Positions 1 to 14,200 of a stretch of DNA of 37,043 nt are shown here, piece by piece. Source of the DNA: Microbotryum silenes-acaulis (taxonomy: Eukaryota > Basidiomycota > Microbotryomycetes > Microbotryales > Microbotryaceae); NCBI GenBank assembly GCA_003665825.1, contig QPFY01000041.1, positions 1 to 37,043 of the forward strand. Direction: 5' to 3'. The first letter of the stretch is position 1. Each line of letters starts with the position of its first letter. The notes under the pieces were generated by a model. That model was not told where the DNA came from. It worked only from the letters and a program-made list of their open reading frames with translations, and made no database searches. The position numbers and the translations under genes are program-made.

Positions 1-1
1 G

Positions 2-3000
2 TTGCTACAGTCGGAAATAGCCTCTAGAATAAGGCTAGGGATGCAATCACAGGGTTGAAGCCAACTCTGAAGGGACCACAGCGGCATGCCATCAGCTCGG
101 TCGGCGTGAGCGAGGAGAACAATCGATCCAGTGACTCCGCAGAGTTCACGGCGACGTACTCAGATAGCCAAGTTTGATGGCGTTCAGCAGCTAGTAGTCC
201 CATTCTCATGTGAGATTCGATACAAGAACATTCCATTCAGGTCCTGCCCGGAAGCACCAAATCGGAGACGCAAGAAGATCGGAAGGTTCTCAATCCCGCA
301 CATACGAACTCAAAGACCACATGGTATTGCATCAAGGAGCGCATACTAAAACATTTGTACGTCAAAAATGCAGGAAGGAGGAACCGTCGCTCGAGCGGTG
401 GGGCAAAGAGTCAAGGTGGTCCTTCGTTCTCAATCTCGAGGCGAGCCGGCCGGGCGCTAGGTCACCCACAAGAGTTCGGATGGTTGGAAAAGCCACCTCG
501 CAAAGGACATCGGCAAATATCGAGTCTTGGGTGGCGGAGACAGCAGCGGCAAAGATGAGAGCCTGCATACTCACCGATCTGTCGCACCGAGTTGAGTTTA
601 AGGTCGGGGCCGATGGGAGGAGATCAGCGTTGAGCAGAGCAAGTCCTGCCGAAAAAGTCTGGATCCTCAAGTGGAGAGAGGCGACGACCATTCTTCTGGG
701 AGACGGACTGGAAACGGTTGCGAGCGGTTCCGAGTTCAAAAGTCGAGTTGAGCGCAGGCGGAAATCTCAGACCTGGTGGAGCAAATCAACCGTCAAACAA
801 GAGCAATAGCGCACACGCTTGCAACCCGAGTTGTGGAGGAGGAAGCACTTCAGCTCGAAGACATGCACTGACCTTTCGGACGTGTGCTCGCTTAGTAAAT
901 GCCAAACGAGTTTGTCGACACCAAGCGAGGTGGGTGCATGAAGAAGCGAAGCGAAAGGGGATGGAGCACTGTGCGTCGCTGAGCGCTGTTCACGACCGAA
1001 TGACCAGGGTCTGTACGAACGGACAAGTCGCAGAGTTGGGTTGGTGATCGCACGTACCCAGCTGGTCGAGTGAATCGCCGAGGTCGATTGAGAGTGCGAA
1101 GGATTGTCAACGTCCGACGCCGAGTTCGAGCGCCGAGTGGTCCGAAGATGCCCGAGTCCTGGCTGTCTGGATCAAGGTGCGCAACATAGGACGGTGGTCG
1201 AGTAAGTTGGGTCTTCGAATAAGATGTGAACGGATGAGGAGGTGTTCGGTGGGAAATCTTTGAGAGCTTTGCCAGCAAGTCGATTGGCCGGTGCGATCGA
1301 CGAGATAGGAACCCAGCGTGCAAGTCCGGTCAACTTGAACGGCAAGGAGACGAGCGGGAAGGTGGGTTGTTGAGGTGCCATGGGATGAAACGTAGACGGT
1401 CTGTGTTGCCTTGGCGAGCTAATGACGAGAGCGGGCGATGGAGCAATTCGCACGCAGCGTGTCCAAGCTGCTGGGCGAGCTAGGATCTCCGGCTAACCTC
1501 CGTGGCAAGAAGGCCAAACTAGTCTGCACCTTGTCGCAAGAGAAACCGAGGGATGGTAATGTACTAACTCGGATGTGGGCTATGCGAGCGTGTGAGCGAG
1601 TGGGTGCGAAGTTCCATTTGAGGGAGCGCTCCCATTCGAGGTCTTCCGTGACCAACGATCTGCAGTACGCGTGACACGGCATATCTTCGTCTCATCAGCA
1701 AGGAGTGCAAGTCGCAAGCCAGAGCCCAGATCGAAACAGCTCACTGTGGGCGGTCTGAGCGAGTCGTCCGAGGTCGAGCAGTTCCGGTCCCGAGGGCTCA
1801 AGTGAGCAATCGACATAGCCCGGACGCAACTGTGGTACCTTCGAGTCGTTATCGAGTCGTTGAGATTGGTGATGGTGAGGGTGTTGCAGTTGCTGAATGG
1901 GTTCCGCTTGCCTTAGCCGGTTCCGGGTGACACGTCAAGTGCCGGGTCGAGTAAGGTCGAGCCGCATGTACCGAGCAAGTGACGTCTCACCATGACGGCA
2001 AAGCGTTGCGTCGTCGTGTCTTCGTGCAGTGAAAGAAAAGACGAGTCGAGTCGAGTGGTGCGAGAGATAGGCGAATATCGAGTCGTGGGTGGCGGAGGCA
2101 GCAGCGGCAAAGATAAGAGCTTTCACCATCGTCGAATCGCACCGAGTTGAGTTTTGCGGTCAGGGTCGATCGAGAAGATCGAGGTCGAGCAAAGCAGAAA
2201 AGGTTTCGATTCTCAATCGAAAAGACTCTCATCCATGAGAGCGAGAAACGGTTTCGAGCGAGTCGGAGTTAAGCGCGAGTCAAGCGCAGGCCGGGATCTG
2301 AGACCTGGTGGAGCGAAAGAAGAGTCAAACATAAGCAGGAGGGCATAGACTTGGAACACGCGGTGTGGAGGAAGCGAAAGCCGTCAGGTTAATGGCACTC
2401 ACTGACCTTTTGGACGTTCGTTCGCTTTGTGACTGCCAAGCGAGTTCGGGGGATGTTTAGAGTGACGAGTTGAGACGTAGTGGCTTGAACGGATGACTCG
2501 AAGAGCTGGATGACGGGCCGGGAGGTTGAGTGAATCGCGGCGCGGTCGAGACAGGTGAAGGTGCTCGAGCCGATGAAGGTCTCGAACTGCACATCGACGA
2601 AATCAGTCGGGTCGTGCAACAAATGTTCCGACAAACCCCGGCTCGCGGCGTCGATGAGACTCTCCGATTCGATCAAGAAAGAGATGAGGGATTGCATTCG
2701 TGTGAGTGGTTGGCGTTGAGGTGAGCGATTGCAGTTCCCGCTGAATACTATCTGGAAGAAGAACTCACCACACTCATCGGTCGGGTTACGAGAGGGCGAT
2801 CGGGGTGATTGGGCGATGCGGTGACCGAGCACGTGTCCGACCGAGTACGCTCGAGCGATGCATCGACGTGAGCTAGCACGCTGCTGAGAGTGACCGCGCC
2901 CTCTCAGGTGGCGGTTTTAGTTATCGTGTTGAAGATGGCAGTGTTGGACTCGTTGTTAACCGTGTTGTGCGACGTCGCGCCGTCGGCTTGAGGTGACACG

Positions 3001-4614
3001 TTGAACTGTAGGTGAGGGAGATCGAGGTGCATCTTGCACATTGAATGGCGCATGTGAACGATGTGAAAGCATGTGGTCGAGTGTGGCGTGGTGCGGTCAG
3101 TGCGGTGCCGAGTCAAGGGGTGCGAGTGAGGAGTGAGTGGGGAGAGGGAAAGGGGTGTTGGCGCGCGCGAACGTGAAGTCGAGCCTATCAGCTAATTAAA
3201 CGCGCAAGATCCCGAGGCTCGGCGCACTCGGCTGTGAGATCGGTCTCCGATTTGCTCAAGTCCAGTCAACCTGTTGCACTTCAAGATTCAAAGGTCCAAC
3301 AGGATGCGAGAGACCTTCAGGGCTAGAGAGAGCAAGTACTTTCGAGGTTAGTGCGTATCAGCGCTTGTCGACACGGGCCGTTCGACTGGCAATCGCCGGC
3401 GTCCGCGGCGACAAAGTCAATTCGTGCAGGTCACTCTAAGCGGCCTGTACTATTGATATTCCTATACTAAAAGACTGTTCTTGGAATTTAGACGAGCTGT
3501 GTCGGAAGATTTGAGGTGAAGACATCGTATTCAGGAGCAGATCTTTGATCCGATTACAAGCGAGATCATCGCGCGATGGCAGACGACTCGGAGACTCAGA
3601 GCCACGCCGGGCGTGTCCCGTAAGCAGGTCTTTGTCTCTTGCAGACCGCAATTCTGTGAAATGCGTCAAGAGGTGAGTTTGACTTCTCAGGTGATATCTG
3701 GCGGCGTGAAAACAGCGTGAGCGTAGGTTCCTACAAGAGATCGTCGGTGAAACTATGACGCGGTCGACACTTCATTCGCGGACAAACTTTAGTTCGGACG
3801 CCTTCAATGATGATTGCAGTGCTCTGAGAGGTCGATCTGACGACTCTTTCCGGTAAAAAGTCATGCGTATGAAATAGAGTTCAGGGATATGGTGATGGCG
3901 CCGAGAAGATCGTCCATTTAGCACTGTCGGCGGAAGAAACTCGATCGTCGCCCAGCCGAGAGACACGGGGTGACGCATCGACTCGTTCTCACTGGCCCCT
4001 CCTGCAGACAAATGCTTCCCACTCTCAGAGAACACTCGAATATGCGAAAAAAAAACGGCGGGGTCGATCGGCGTGCCGTGCTAAATTGGGAGGTTGATGC
4101 AGTATTTTCCTCGGCACCGTTCTCCGAGATCAAAAAGCAAAAGTGATGCCGCAGGCACACCCGATCTCGGTCGAGCGGGTCCTTTCAATCGGGTCACTGC
4201 TGCAAGCAATACAACTCGAATTGGAGCATGCTTCAAGCTGTCTGACTCCGGTTGACAGACCTATTACAACATGATGACCACCGTGTTGAAGTCAATTTCG
4301 ACTTCTGATCGAGTTGAAAAGTCGCGCAAGGACTCGGAGATACTCTCGATCGCGCAAACTCGGCTCCTTTACTTTTCGCTGGTCGATCGGATCGTGATCC
4401 TTCGACGATCGAAGGAGGACCTTTATAGTTGAATTTCTTAGCGTTGACGGAAGAATCCATGGGGTGCTTTGCGGTGTCCAAAGCTTATTTTTAGTCAGGA
4501 TCGTCGGTGACGGATGCGGGCGGCAGAGGTTCGGCTTTACGCGAAAGCCGAGGAACCCTCCGGTCTCGAATCACGGCATGCCGCTGCAAGCAGCTGTTTT
4601 TCACACTTATTTAC
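2..4614. repeat. Higher-order satellite unit 1 (type A)
   Basis: This is the first of six large tandem units; its left boundary is set by the conserved TTGCTA motif that opens the other units (TTGCGA or TGGCTA in some). It contains an alpha monomer core at about 505-915 and a diverged beta core at about 2045-2445, both with the GGGTGGCGGAG block, the GACCTGGTGGAGC block and a GCCAA(A/G)CGAGT block. The right third (about 2890-4600) carries type A diagnostic sequence that recurs in units 3 and 5. No protein or RNA gene is recognised. The first 400 bp are more diverged from the consensus than in any other copy, including loss of several bases near 355-380. The sequence is rich in CG dinucleotides, so there is no sign of repeat-induced C-to-T decay. 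Confidence 0.85.
4399..4415. repeat. 7-bp hairpin in the type A tail
   Basis: CCTTCGA, loop CGA, TCGAAGG form a perfect stem. In unit 5 the right arm is changed (TCGAAAGC near 27146). In the type B units the equivalent sites read CTTCGACACTCGAAGG (unit 2) or the same with A for G (unit 4). The hairpin is therefore not strictly conserved. Confidence 0.5.
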
Positions 4615-7600
4615 TTGCTAGAGTCGTGAAAAGGCTGTAGTAAGAGGCTAAGGATGCGATCGCAAGGTTGAAGCCCACTCTAAACGGACGGCGGCAGGTC
4701 AGCTCGGTCGGCAGCAGCGACGAGTACGCATGGCAACATGAGCAACGAATACGATCAATCCAGTGAGTCACTGTGACGTACTCCGATATAGTTTTGATTG
4801 CGTTCAGCAGTTGGTAGTCCAGCGCTCATGTTAGATTTTGATTCAAGAAACATTCCATTGAAGTCGTTTGCGCGAGAACCATGTCGGAGGCCGCAGGAAA
4901 ACCCGGCAAGAATGGCTCAAGAAGATCCAAAGGTTCTCAGACACGCACATGAGCTCAAAGACCGAATGGTATTGCATCGAGGAACACATGCGATCGTACC
5001 TCAGAAATGTAGGGAAAGAACTGGAAGGAGTAAACGTCGCTCGAGCAATTGGGCAAAGAATGAAGGTGGTCCTTTGTTCTCAATCTCGAGGCGAGCGGGC
5101 AGGGCGCTAGGTCACCCACAAGAGTTCGGATGGTTGGAGAAGCCACCTCGCACAGGACATCGGCAAATATCGAGTCTTGGGTGGCGGAGGTAGCAGCGGC
5201 AAAAATGAGAGCCTGCATGCTCATCGACGAACGATCGGTCGCACCGAGTTGAGTTTTTAGTTCGGGACCGATCGAGAGGAGTTCAAAGTCGAGCAGAGCA
5301 ACTCCCGCCAAAAACGTCTGGAACTTCAATTGGAAAGAGTCGACGACCATTCTTCCGGGAGACAGACTGAAAACGGTTGCGAGCAGTTCGGAGTCCAAAG
5401 AGTCGAGTTGAGCGCAGTTGGGGAACTAAAGCCTGGTGGAGTGATTCAACCGTCAAACATGAGCGATAGTGCACACACTTGCAACACGAGGTGTGGAGGA
5501 AGGAAAGCATTTCAATTTGAAGGCATGCACTGACCTTGCGGACGTTTGAGCGCTTAGTGACCGCCAAACGAGTTCGTCGCTACCAAGCGAGAGGGGATGG
5601 AACACCGTGCGTCGCTGAGCACTATCCACGACCGAATGACCAGAGTCTGTACGAACGTGCATATCGCAGAGGTGGGATGGTGATTGTACATATCCAGCTG
5701 GCCGAGCGAATCGCCGAGGTCGATTGAGAGTGCGAAGGATCGTCACCGAATTCGAGCGCCGAGTTGCCCGAAGAAGCCCGAGTCGAGGCTGTACGGATCA
5801 ACGTGCGCAACGTGGGACGGTGTTCGAGTAAGATTTGAACGGATGAGGAGGCGTTCCGTGGGGAATCTTGACAGCTTTGCCAGCAAGTCGATTGGTCGGT
5901 GCGATCGACGAGGTAGGAACCCAGCGTGCAAGTCCGGTCAACTTGAACGGCAAGGAGCGCGGGAATGTGGGATGTTGAGGTGCCATGGGGTGAAACGTAG
6001 ACGATCTAGGATGCCTTGACAAGCTGGATGACGAAGGCGGGCGATTGAGCAATTCGTTCGCAGCGGCTCGAAAGCTGCTGGGCGAGCAAGGATCCCCGGC
6101 GGATCTCCACTGGCAAGAAGGCCGACACTAGTCCTGTGTGCTGGGAGCTTGTCGCAAGAGAAACCGGGGGATGGCAATGCGCGAACTCGGATGTGGGCTA
6201 TGCGAGCGTGTGAGCGAGTCGGTGCGAAGTTTCATTCGAGGAAGCGCTCCCATTCCAGGTCTTCCGTGACCAACGATCTGCAGTACGCGGTGACACGGCA
6301 TAGCTTGGTCTCATCAGCATGGGGTGCAAGTCGCAAGTGAGAGCTAAGATCGAAAACAGCTCACGGTGGGCGGTCTGAGCGAGTCGTCCGAGGTCGAGCA
6401 GTTCCGGTCGCGATGGCTCAAGTGAGCAATCGACATAGCCCGGACGCAACTGTGGGTATCTTGGAGCTTCTTATCGAGTCGTTCCAATTGGGAGGGTGAG
6501 GATGTTGCAGTTGCTAAACGGTGTCATGCTTGCCTTAGCCGGCTCCAGGTGACACGCCATGTGCCGGGTCGAGTAGGGTCGAGCCGCATGTACCGGGCAA
6601 GTGATGTTTCACCATGGCAGCAAGGCGTTGCGTCGTCGTGTCTTCGTGCAGTGAAAGAAAGACGAGTCGAGTCGAGTGGTACGAGGATCGGCGAATGTCG
6701 AGTCTTGGGTGGCCGAGGCAGCAGCGGCAAAGATACGAGCTTGCACCATCGTCGAATCGCACCGAGTTGAGTTTTGAGGTCAGGCCGATCGAGAGGAGGT
6801 CGAGGTCGAGCAAAGCAAGCTTCGCCGGAAAAGTATCGATCCTCAATTGGAAAGAGTCGACAATCATTCATTCGTGAGAGCCAAAAACGGATTCGAGCGA
6901 GTTGGAGTTTAAAGAGTCGAGTTAAGCGCAGGCCGGAATCTGAGACCTGGTGGAGCGAAATAAAAGTCAGACATAAGCAAGAGGGCACAGACTTGCAACA
7001 CGAGGTGTGGAAGAAGGGAAGACCTTCAGGTTGAAGGCATGCACTAACCTTTCGGACGTTTGCTCGCTTTGTGACTGCCAAACGAGTTCGTTTGCACCCA
7101 GCGAGGTGAGTGTAAGCTGCGAAGCGAGAGATGGAGCACCATGCGACGCCGATCGCAGTCCATGACCGCATGACCAGGGTTGCTGAAGCGTGTACGAACG
7201 TGCAACTTGCAGAGATGGGATGGTGATCGCCCGTATCAAGCTGGTCGAGCCAATCTTTGAAATCGATTGAGAGTGCGAAGGATCGTCACGGTCCGATGCC
7301 GAAATCGAGCGCCGAGTGGTCCGGAGAAGCCCGAGTCGGACTTTATCCTTCGACGTGCACAACGTAATAAGGAGTTCGAGTAAGATGTGAAGCAATGAGG
7401 AGGTGTTCCGTGGCACATCTCGGGAGCTTTGCCGTGAAGTCGATCGGGCGGAGCGATCGACGAGGTCGAAAGTCAGCGTGCAAGTCCGGTCGAATTAACC
7501 GGCAAGGAAGACGAGCGGGCATGTGGGATGTTGAGGTGCCATGAGGTGAAACGTAGCGCTGTGTGGTTTGGACAAAATGACTCGACGAGCCGGACCACGC

Positions 7601-10600
7601 GGGCCGGCGATTGAGTGAGTCGCGGCGGGGTCGAGACAGGGTGATAGTGCTTGAGGCAATGCGGGTCTCCCATCTCGACATTGACGCACTCGTGCTTCAA
7701 ACTGGTGGCGAGAGGTACCGAGGGATGGTGATCTGCGGGCTCGAATGCTGGGCGTGCGAGCTTGTAAGCATCGCTACGAAGTTCCGTTCGAAGGAGCGCT
7801 CCTAGTCCGGGTCGTTCGTGACCAACGGTCTACACTGTGCAGTGACGCGACAGATCTTGATCGCATCAGCAAAGAGTGCAAGTCGCAAGCGAGGGCTCCG
7901 ATCGGATGGTTCACTGTGCCCTGTGGGCGGTCTGAGCCCGTCGTCGGTGGTCGAGCACGTGATCCGGTCATGACGGCTGTCAGAAAGGAAGGGCTGTCGA
8001 TGTTCGAAGTATCGTCGAGTTAAAGCTCGAGTTGATCGAGCGAGGTCGAGTGGCGATTCGGGCAGGGTGGGCACATTGAAGCGGACACATGTCAGTTGGC
8101 GCTTGATCGTCCATCGAGTAGTGCTTGATCGTCGCTTCGGTATAACCGAAGCAAGTTGCCTGAGAGATGGACGGGTCCAGCTGATCATCGGAGTGCCGAA
8201 CGGTTCGAGCCGAGACGAAGCTGCTCGATGAAATGGCTCGAGTGCCGAGCCAGCCAAAAAGAGCGCCGAAGAGTCAAGCTGATCCCAAGAAAATGACAGA
8301 ACTCGGGTCGAGCGAAGTCGTATTGGCGATCGTAGTATTGAATCACAAGCTCGTGGCATGGGGTGGGGGCGATGTGTGACCAAGTCGGTGCGAAGCTGAG
8401 GATGGCGACGTGCGAGTCGGATTTAGCGCGCCAAAAATGTCGGGGCAATGCTGTGAAACACAGATGAGTGTTTGAAACGGCGTCAGTATTGAAGGGACTC
8501 GAGACGATGGAGACCCGGGTTGGAGAGGAGAGCATACCAGACTGGGGTCCTGATTGATCGAGCTGACCCGCCGGTGTGGAAGTGAAGATCACGGGATAGT
8601 GTCGAGCTCGGGTGCGGCGATACAGAACAACATGGGGTGAGGTGAATCGTATCGATAGGTGAATTGCCATAGGATTCGAGAATGGGGCGATCGTGGGGTC
8701 GGCGCTCATGATGAGTAGGTCAGGTCAGTTGATAACAATGAGTCTATGGCGATCGAGCACGAGTGCGGTGGAAGGTCGACGGTTGAGGCGGTCGAGGAAG
8801 CCACCGCTAGGGGCGAACGAGTTGTTCCTTCGCACGTCGTGGTGATGGGATGAGCACGGACGGGGCGGGCGCGAGATCGGGCGGAAGAGGTTTGTCAGTT
8901 CGGTCGGTTGATCGGTCGATCGGACCGAGGGTCGATGATGGGTGCGAAGCTTCGGACGGGCATCGATCAAATGGTCGCCGAGTCGAGCAACAGATGTTCC
9001 GACAAACTCCGAGCTTGCCGCGTCGGTGAGACTCGTCGAAGAGACCCGATGTGACAGCGAGTGATTGCACTCGAGCGATCGATCGACGTTGACGACGACG
9101 CGAGTGAACGATGTGGGGATGGGCGAGGTGATCCTCACAGGCCGACAGTGCGGCAATGTGGGTCGAGTGATGTGTACATCGATGCGAGGCCTCAGGAAGG
9201 GGGGACAATCACGTTGATGTTACTGATGAGGACGTGGCATTGTGATCGCAGAGTATGGTCGTACAAGTCACAGAGCGGTTCGGTGCGAAGCTCGGATGCC
9301 AGCGAGTCGGCCAATGCGCGATCTGAACTAGAGTGATGAGCAGCAAAGACGATCATGAGCTGAGCGAATGGGACGAGAGCTGAGGACTATCTGAATGAAG
9401 GGCTCACCACACCCATCGGTCGAGTAGCGAGAGGGCGAACGGGGCGATCGAGGCGATTGGGTGACCGAGCACGTGTCCGACCGAGGACGCTCGAGCGATG
9501 CATCGACGTAGTTAGTACGCTGCTGAAAGTGACCACGTCCTTTCAGATCAACCTGTTCAACGTATCTTGCTGAAGATGACGATGTTGGAGTCGTTGATAG
9601 TCGTGTCGTGCGACGTCGTACCGTGCCCGCGTGAGCCCGCACAAAGGCACACGTCGAGCGTCCGTCGAGAGTGATCGAGCTGCATCTTGCCGATTGGGTG
9701 ATGTGGGGAGAGCATTGTAGTGTAGTGGGATCAGAGCCGAGTCGAGTCGAGGCGGGTCAAGTGGTGCGAGTGGTGCGAGTGAGTGGGGAGAGGGAAAGGA
9801 GCGTTGGCGCGCGCGAATCTGAAGTCGAGCGGTTGGCTGACTGACCTCGGCTGAACTCGGCTGAACTCAGGCGGGACTCGGCGACGGAAAGCTTATTAGG
9901 CGCGCTCGGCCGAGAGATCCGACGGTCTCCGATTTGCTCGAGTCTAGTCGACCTGTTGCACTTCAAGACTCGAAGATCGAACAGGGATCCGAGGGAACTT
10001 CAAGGCTAGAGAGAGCGAGTACCTCCGAACTCGGTGCGAGGGCCCGGACGAGTCGGCCGGCGGCGTCCGCGGCAAAAAGGTCGACCGGTCCAGGTCACTG
10101 AGCACACTCGTACACTCATCAATCTTTTACTCAAAGGCTATTTCCAAAATGTGTACGAGGTGCGTCGGAATCTTTGAGGGCAAACACATCTAATCCGGGA
10201 GCAGATCGTTGGTCCGATTACTCGGAGTCGAGATGAGTCATCGATGGGAGACGAGAACCGCGGGCGTGTCCTGGAAGCGCATCTCAGTCTCTCGCAGACC
10301 GCAATGCTGTGAAATGCATGAAGAGATGAGTTGAGCTCTCAAGTGGTAGCTGGCGGCGTGGATACAGTTTGAGAGCTGGCTTTCTCCAACAGATCGTCGG
10401 TGAAAGCTCGCTGCGGTCGGCACTTCGTTTGCGGACAAGTTCGGTCGCTTTCGACGATGATCGCAATCCTCTGTTAGGTCGATCTGACAACTTTTTCTCG
10501 GTACATAACCATTCGTTTGAAATAGTAAAGGGATATGGTGATGGCGCGGAGAAGATCGTCCAGTTAGCACTGTCGGCAAAAAGGCTCGATGGTCGCCGAG

Positions 10601-11246
10601 CCGAGAGACAAGGAAGGAGTAATCGACTCATTCTCGCAGCCCCATCCGGCAGATAGATGTTTCCCACTCTCAGAACACTCAAAAATCCGAATATAGTCGT
10701 CCATACGCGTGCAGTGCTAGATTACGGTCCTGTTGAGGCAGTATTTTCATCAGGACCGGTCTTCGAGATCACAAAGCCAAAGTGATCCCGCAGCACCCAT
10801 GATCTAGGTCGATGTAGTCCTTTCCAACAGGTCATTGCTGCAAGCCATATACCTCTCATCGAAGCATGTTGCAAGCTACCTGAATACTTTTGAGAGATCT
10901 ATCACATGGTGGTCACTGTGTTGGAGTCAATTTCGAGTGCTGATTTGGAGTTGAAAAGTCGCGCAAGGAGGTCGGCTCTCGATCGCGCAAACTCGGCTCC
11001 TTTACTTTTCGCTGGTCGATCGGATAGTGATCTTCGACACTCGAAGGAGGACTTTCTTAATGAAATTTTTCAATCTTGAGGGAAGAATCCATGGGCTGCT
11101 TTGCGGTGTCAAAGCATACTTTCAGTCATGATCGTCGGTGAGGGATGCGGGTCGCAGAAGTTCGACTTTGCGTGAAAGCCGAGGACGCCCCTCGCTGTCG
11201 AATCACGACATACCTCTGCAAGCAGCTGTTCTGCAGAATTATGTAC
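4615..11246. repeat. Higher-order satellite unit 2 (type B, longest copy)
   Basis: This complete type B unit opens with the TTGCTAGAGTCGTG start also seen in unit 6 (unit 4 has a variant of it). It holds an alpha core (about 5150-5575), a beta core (about 6680-7085) and a gamma monomer (about 7690-7980). A B-specific block of about 1 kb (8000-8985) has a counterpart only in unit 4. The segment 7100-9990 aligns almost base for base with 18370-21250 in unit 4. The type B tail (about 9540-11240) includes a short ACTCGGCTGA tandem repeat near 9845-9870. No convincing gene is visible; the reading frames are Ser/Arg/Thr-rich minus-strand translations of a purine-rich strand. Confidence 0.85.
7690..8985. 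repeat. Gamma monomer plus B-specific block, copy 1
   Basis: Relative to type A units, this stretch is extra. Its first 300 bp (GGAGCGCTCC, TTCGTGACCAACG, GTGGGCGGTCTGAGC) are a diverged copy of the sequence found after each alpha core (compare 1550-1800). From about 8000 to 8985 the sequence has no relative elsewhere in the window except unit 4. Inside lies a perfect 8-bp hairpin at 8134-8152 (GCTTCGGT, three-base loop, ACCGAAGC). No coding function is assigned. Confidence 0.7.
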
Positions 11247-14200
11247 TTGCTACAGCCGGAAAGAGGCTATTGTAAAAGGCTAGGGATGCGATTGCAAGGT
11301 TGAAGCCCACTCTAAACGGACCGCGGCATGTCACTGCAGCTCGGTCGGCATGGGCGACGCATACGCATGAGCGACGAATACGATCGATTCAGTGAGTCAC
11401 TTTGACATTCTCCGATACAATTTTGCTTGCGTTCAGCAGTTGGTAGTCCAGAGTTCATGTCGGATTTGATACAAGAACATCCCATTCAGGTCGTTTGCGG
11501 CAGAACCATGTCCGAGGCCGCAGGAAAACCCGGCAAGAATGGGTCAAGAAGATCCAAAGGTTCTCAGACACGCACATATGAGCTTAAAGACCACCTGGTA
11601 TTGCATCAAAGAGCACATCCTCAATTATTCGTACCCCAGAAATGCAGGGAAAGAAGTGAAAGGGGCAAACGTCGCTCGAGCAGTTGACCAAAGAGTCAAG
11701 GTGGTCCTTCGTTCTCAATGTCAAGGCGAGCGGGTCGGGCGCTAGGTCGCCCAGAAGAGTTCGCATGGTTGACGAAGCCTCCTCACACAAGTGATCGGCG
11801 ATTGTCGAGTCTTGGGTGGCGGAAGCAGTAGCGGCATAGACGAGAGCTTGCATGCTCCTCGACAAGGGATCTGTCCCACCGAGTTGAGTTTTGAGGTCGG
11901 GGGCGATTGAGAGGAGATCGAAGTCGAGCAAAGCAGGTCTCGCCGAAAAAGTCTGGATCCTCAATTTGAAAGAGTCGACGATCATTCATCCATGAGAGCG
12001 AGAAACGGTTTCGAGCGAGTTGGAGTCTGAAGAGTCGAGCTAGGCGCAGGCTGGAATTTGAGACCTGGTGGAGCGAAAGAAAGTCAAACATAAGCAAGAG
12101 GGCACAGAGTTGCAACACGCGGTGTGGAGGAACGGAAAACCTTCAGTTTAAAGGCACTCACTGACCTTAAAGACGTTTGCTCGTGAATTAAATGCCAAAC
12201 AAGTTCGTTGACAGCAAGCGGGGTGAGTGCAAGAAGCGAAGCGAGTAGAGACGGAGCACTATGCGACACTGATCGCAGTCCTTGACCACATGTCCAGGGT
12301 TGCTGACGCGTGTACGAACGTGCATGTCGCAGAGGTGGGATGGTGATCGCACGTATCCAGCTAGTCGAGCGAATCGCCGAGGTCGATTGAGTGCAAAGGA
12401 TCGTCACCGTCCGACCCCGGATTCGAGGGCCGAGTGGTCCGAAGAAGCCCAAGTCCAGGCTGCATGAATCATCGTGCGCAGCGTAGTACGGTGTTCGAGG
12501 AAGAGGTGATGGAGCGAGTGGTTGTTGTGTCGCGAGCCTCGAGAGCTTTGCCGGACACTCGATTGGTCGGTGCGATCGACGAGGTAGGAAGTCAGCGTGC
12601 AAGTCCGGTCAACTTGAACGGCAAGGAGACGAGCGGGAAGGTGGGTTGTTGAGGTGCCATGGGATGAAACGTAGACGGTCTGGGATGCCTTGACAAGCTG
12701 GATGACGAGGGCGGGTGATTGAGCAATTCGCTCGCAGCGGGTCCAAAGCTGCTGGGCGAGCAAGCGTTCCTGGCGGATCTCCAGTGGCAAGAAGGCCGAC
12801 ACTAGTCGGCGTGCTGGGACCTTGTCGCAAGAGAACCGAGAGATCGTAATGCACGAACTCGGATCTGAACTGTGCGAGTGTGTGACTGAATCGATGCAAA
12901 GCTCCATTCGAGGGGCGCTCCCATTCCGGGTCGCCCGTGACCGTCAATCTGCAGTGCGCGGTGACACGGCAAATCTCGATCTCATCAGCAAGGAGTGCAA
13001 GTCGTAAGCGAGAGCTTAGATCGAAACAGCTCACTGTGGGCGGTCTGAGCGAGTCGTCGGACGTTGAGCAGTTCCGGTCACGATGGCTCAAGGGAGCACT
13101 TGACATAGCCCGGACGTATATGTAGATACCTTCGAGTTCGTCGTCGAGTCGTTCCGATTGGTGATGGTGAGGGTGTTGCAGTTGCAGTTGCTGAATGGGT
13201 TCCGCTTGCCTTAGCCGGTTCCAGGTGACACATCAAGTGCCGGGTCGAGTAAGGTCGAGCCGCATGTACCGAGCAAGTGACGTCTCACCATGACAGCAAA
13301 GCGTTGCGTCGTCGTGTCTTCGTGCAGTGAAAGAAAGACGAGTCGAGTCGAGTGGTGCGAGAGATCGGCTAATATCGAGTCGTGGGTGGCGGAGGCAGCA
13401 GCGGCAAAGATAAGAGCTTGCACGCTCCTCGACGAGCGATCTATCGCACCGAGTTAAGTCTTGAGGTCAGGGTCGATCGAGAGGAGATCGAAGTCGAGCA
13501 AAGCAAGTTCGCCGAAAAGGTCTCGATTCTCAATCCGTAAGAGTCGACGCTCATTCATCCATGAGAGCTAGAAACGGTTTCGAGCGAGTCGGAGTTTAAA
13601 GAGTCGAGTTAAGCGCAGGACGGAATCTGAGACCTGATGGAGCGAAAAAAAGTCGAAGATAAGCAAGAGGGCACAGACGCGGTGTGAAGAGAGGTAAGGA
13701 CTTCAGGTTGAAGGGCCGCACTGACCTTTCGGATGTTTGCTCGCTTTGTGACTGCCAAACGAGTTCGTCGACACCCAGCGAGGTGAGTGCAAGAAGCGAA
13801 ACGAGAGGAGATGGAGCGCCATGCGACGCCGATTGCAGTCCATGACCGCATGACCAGGGTTGCTGAAGCGGGTACGAATGTGCAACTTGCAGAGGTCGGA
13901 TGGTGGTCGCCCGTATCAAGCTGGTCAAGTGAATCGCCGAGATCGATTGTGAGTGCGCAAGATCGTCACGGTCCAACGCCGAATGGTGCGGAAAAGCCCG
14001 AGGCGTGACTGGATGGTTCAACGTGCGCAACGTAGGATGGAGTTTGAGTAAGATGGGAAGCGATGAGGAGGTGTTATGTGGTAAATGTCGAGAATTTTGC
14101 CGGAAAGTCGAGTCGATTAGATGATGTGATCGAAGAGCTTGAGAGCTGTCCCATCAAGTTGAATGGCGAGGGACAGCGGAGCGGAAGGTGGGATGTTGAG